Shown here piece by piece: positions 63,614 through 64,000 of a stretch of DNA of 64,000 bases. Each line of letters opens with the position of its first letter. Position 1 is the stretch's first letter. A model generated the notes under the pieces. The model saw nothing but the letters and a program-made list of their open reading frames with translations. It ran no database searches and was not told where the DNA came from. The position numbers and the translations under genes were made by a program. Origin of the DNA: Thiocapsa roseilacustris (lineage in GTDB: Bacteria > Pseudomonadota > Gammaproteobacteria > Chromatiales > Chromatiaceae); assembly GCF_041903755.1 (NCBI RefSeq), contig NZ_JBBWVE010000009.1, forward strand, positions 1-64,000. The letters are read 5' to 3'.

Positions 63614-63995
63614 TCCCACTAATTCAGGCGAAGCTCTGAAGGCCGACATCACCTACGGCATCGGCCCCGCCGCCGTAGGATGCGGTGAGGAACGAACCGC
63701 ATCACTCGCGCCGGCCCCGCCGGCAGACGGTGCGGTTCGCTCCCGCTCACCGCACCCTACCCCGACCACGAGCGACACCGCCCTCGGCTGGGAAGACGTC
63801 CGCGACCTGCCCGCCGGCAGCATCCTCACCAAGACCTTCCCCGACGACACCCTGCCCGGCGGCCCGGTGCAACGCACCATCACCTATCAGCCCCCCTTCA
63901 TCCGGCCCGATCGCGAGCAGGACTACCGCGTCGCCCGGGCGTTCTTTGAGGAGAGCGGCAGCGCCCATCGATCGATCGCGAGCGATCAGTCATGA
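63614..63995 (+). pseudogene. Second copy of the methylase C-terminal ~115 codons
   Basis: The frame reads ALKADITYGIGPAAVGCGEE, then ALGWEDVRDLPAGS, TKTFPDDTLPGGPVQRT and FIRPDREQDYRVARAFFEES, nearly the same as the end of the large methylase (62800-63150) but not identical. It carries its own copy of the 86-bp palindromic element at 63675-63760. No methylase domain precedes it, so it is a gene tail left by duplication or recombination. An ATG at 63992 overlaps its stop and may begin the next gene beyond the window. Confidence 0.75.
63675..63760. repeat. GTAGG..CCTAC palindromic element, copy B
   Basis: 86 bp, almost identical to 62851-62936 and at the same place in the duplicated methylase tail. 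So the element entered the sequence before the duplication or recombination that made the second tail. Confidence 0.85.
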
Positions 63996-64000
63996 CGACT

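Noticed and set aside
55727..64000. Complete DISARM system
   Set aside because: Only helicase and methylase are visible, the helicase lacks Walker A, and no drmA, drmB or drmC sequence is seen in the window.
1..64000. CRISPR arrays, tRNA or rRNA genes
   Set aside because: No regularly spaced direct repeats and no tRNA-like cloverleaf or rRNA sequence was recognised on reading; a covariance-model scan could not be run.

Overview
The window is a high-GC gammaproteobacterial chromosome segment, most likely from a purple sulfur bacterium (Chromatiaceae, Thiocapsa-like). The best pointer is a complete flavocytochrome c sulfide dehydrogenase pair (fccA-fccB) next to a tetrahaem NapC/NirT-type cytochrome. 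The housekeeping genes bioB, comF, efp, epmA, epmB and nadA fit the same group. The genus is an inference. No tRNA, rRNA or CRISPR array was seen.

Region 1 (1-18.2 kb) is dense in signalling genes. After the tail of a tyrosine recombinase come a CHASE2 adenylate/guanylate cyclase, a 955-aa winged-helix/ATPase/TPR regulator, and a divergent FecR-TPR-beta-barrel outer-membrane protein with a Cys-rich secreted partner. Then follow a STAS antagonist overlapping a kinase/cNMP-binding/PP2C fusion, an HD hydrolase, and a glutaminase fused to STAS and cNMP-binding domains. A predicted cyclic-nucleotide producer and two cyclic-nucleotide-binding STAS/partner-switching proteins in 16 kb suggest one cAMP-gated output system; this link is inference. 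A SlyD-like FKBP/methyltransferase fusion closes the region.

Region 2 (18.3-30.5 kb) holds comF and divergent bioB, the EF-P set (efp, epmA, epmB), a FimX-like degenerate GGDEF/EAL protein, a 5'-nucleotidase, a ParA-type ATPase and several small secreted or membrane proteins.

Region 3 (30.6-44.9 kb) holds an RND pump with its adaptor, a dynamin-like GTPase, nadA, the NapC-type cytochrome, a periplasmic ankyrin protein, fccAB, and DUF2333 and DUF502 proteins.

Region 4 (45.3-53.1 kb) is a tightly overlapping Mrp-type cation/proton antiporter operon in the order E-F-G-DUF4040-B-C-D-D-D. Its last subunit has lost the usual TM5 glutamate and carries a C-terminal peptidoglycan-binding domain.

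Region 5 (53.1-64 kb) is a decaying accessory or defence island. It contains an MscS-family remnant, an S24/S26-like ORF, an N-terminally truncated SNF2-like helicase, a 1685-aa Eco57I/DISARM-like DNA methylase with an AT-richer specificity region, a broken PIN toxin with its small partner, and a second copy of the methylase C-terminus.

Two families of small palindromic elements are scattered across the window. One is 84-89 bp with AACCGCGTC/GACGCGGTT ends and often supplies the stop codon of a flanking gene. The other is 76-86 bp with GTAGG..CCTAC ends and two hairpins; two copies lie in frame inside the methylase-derived coding sequence.
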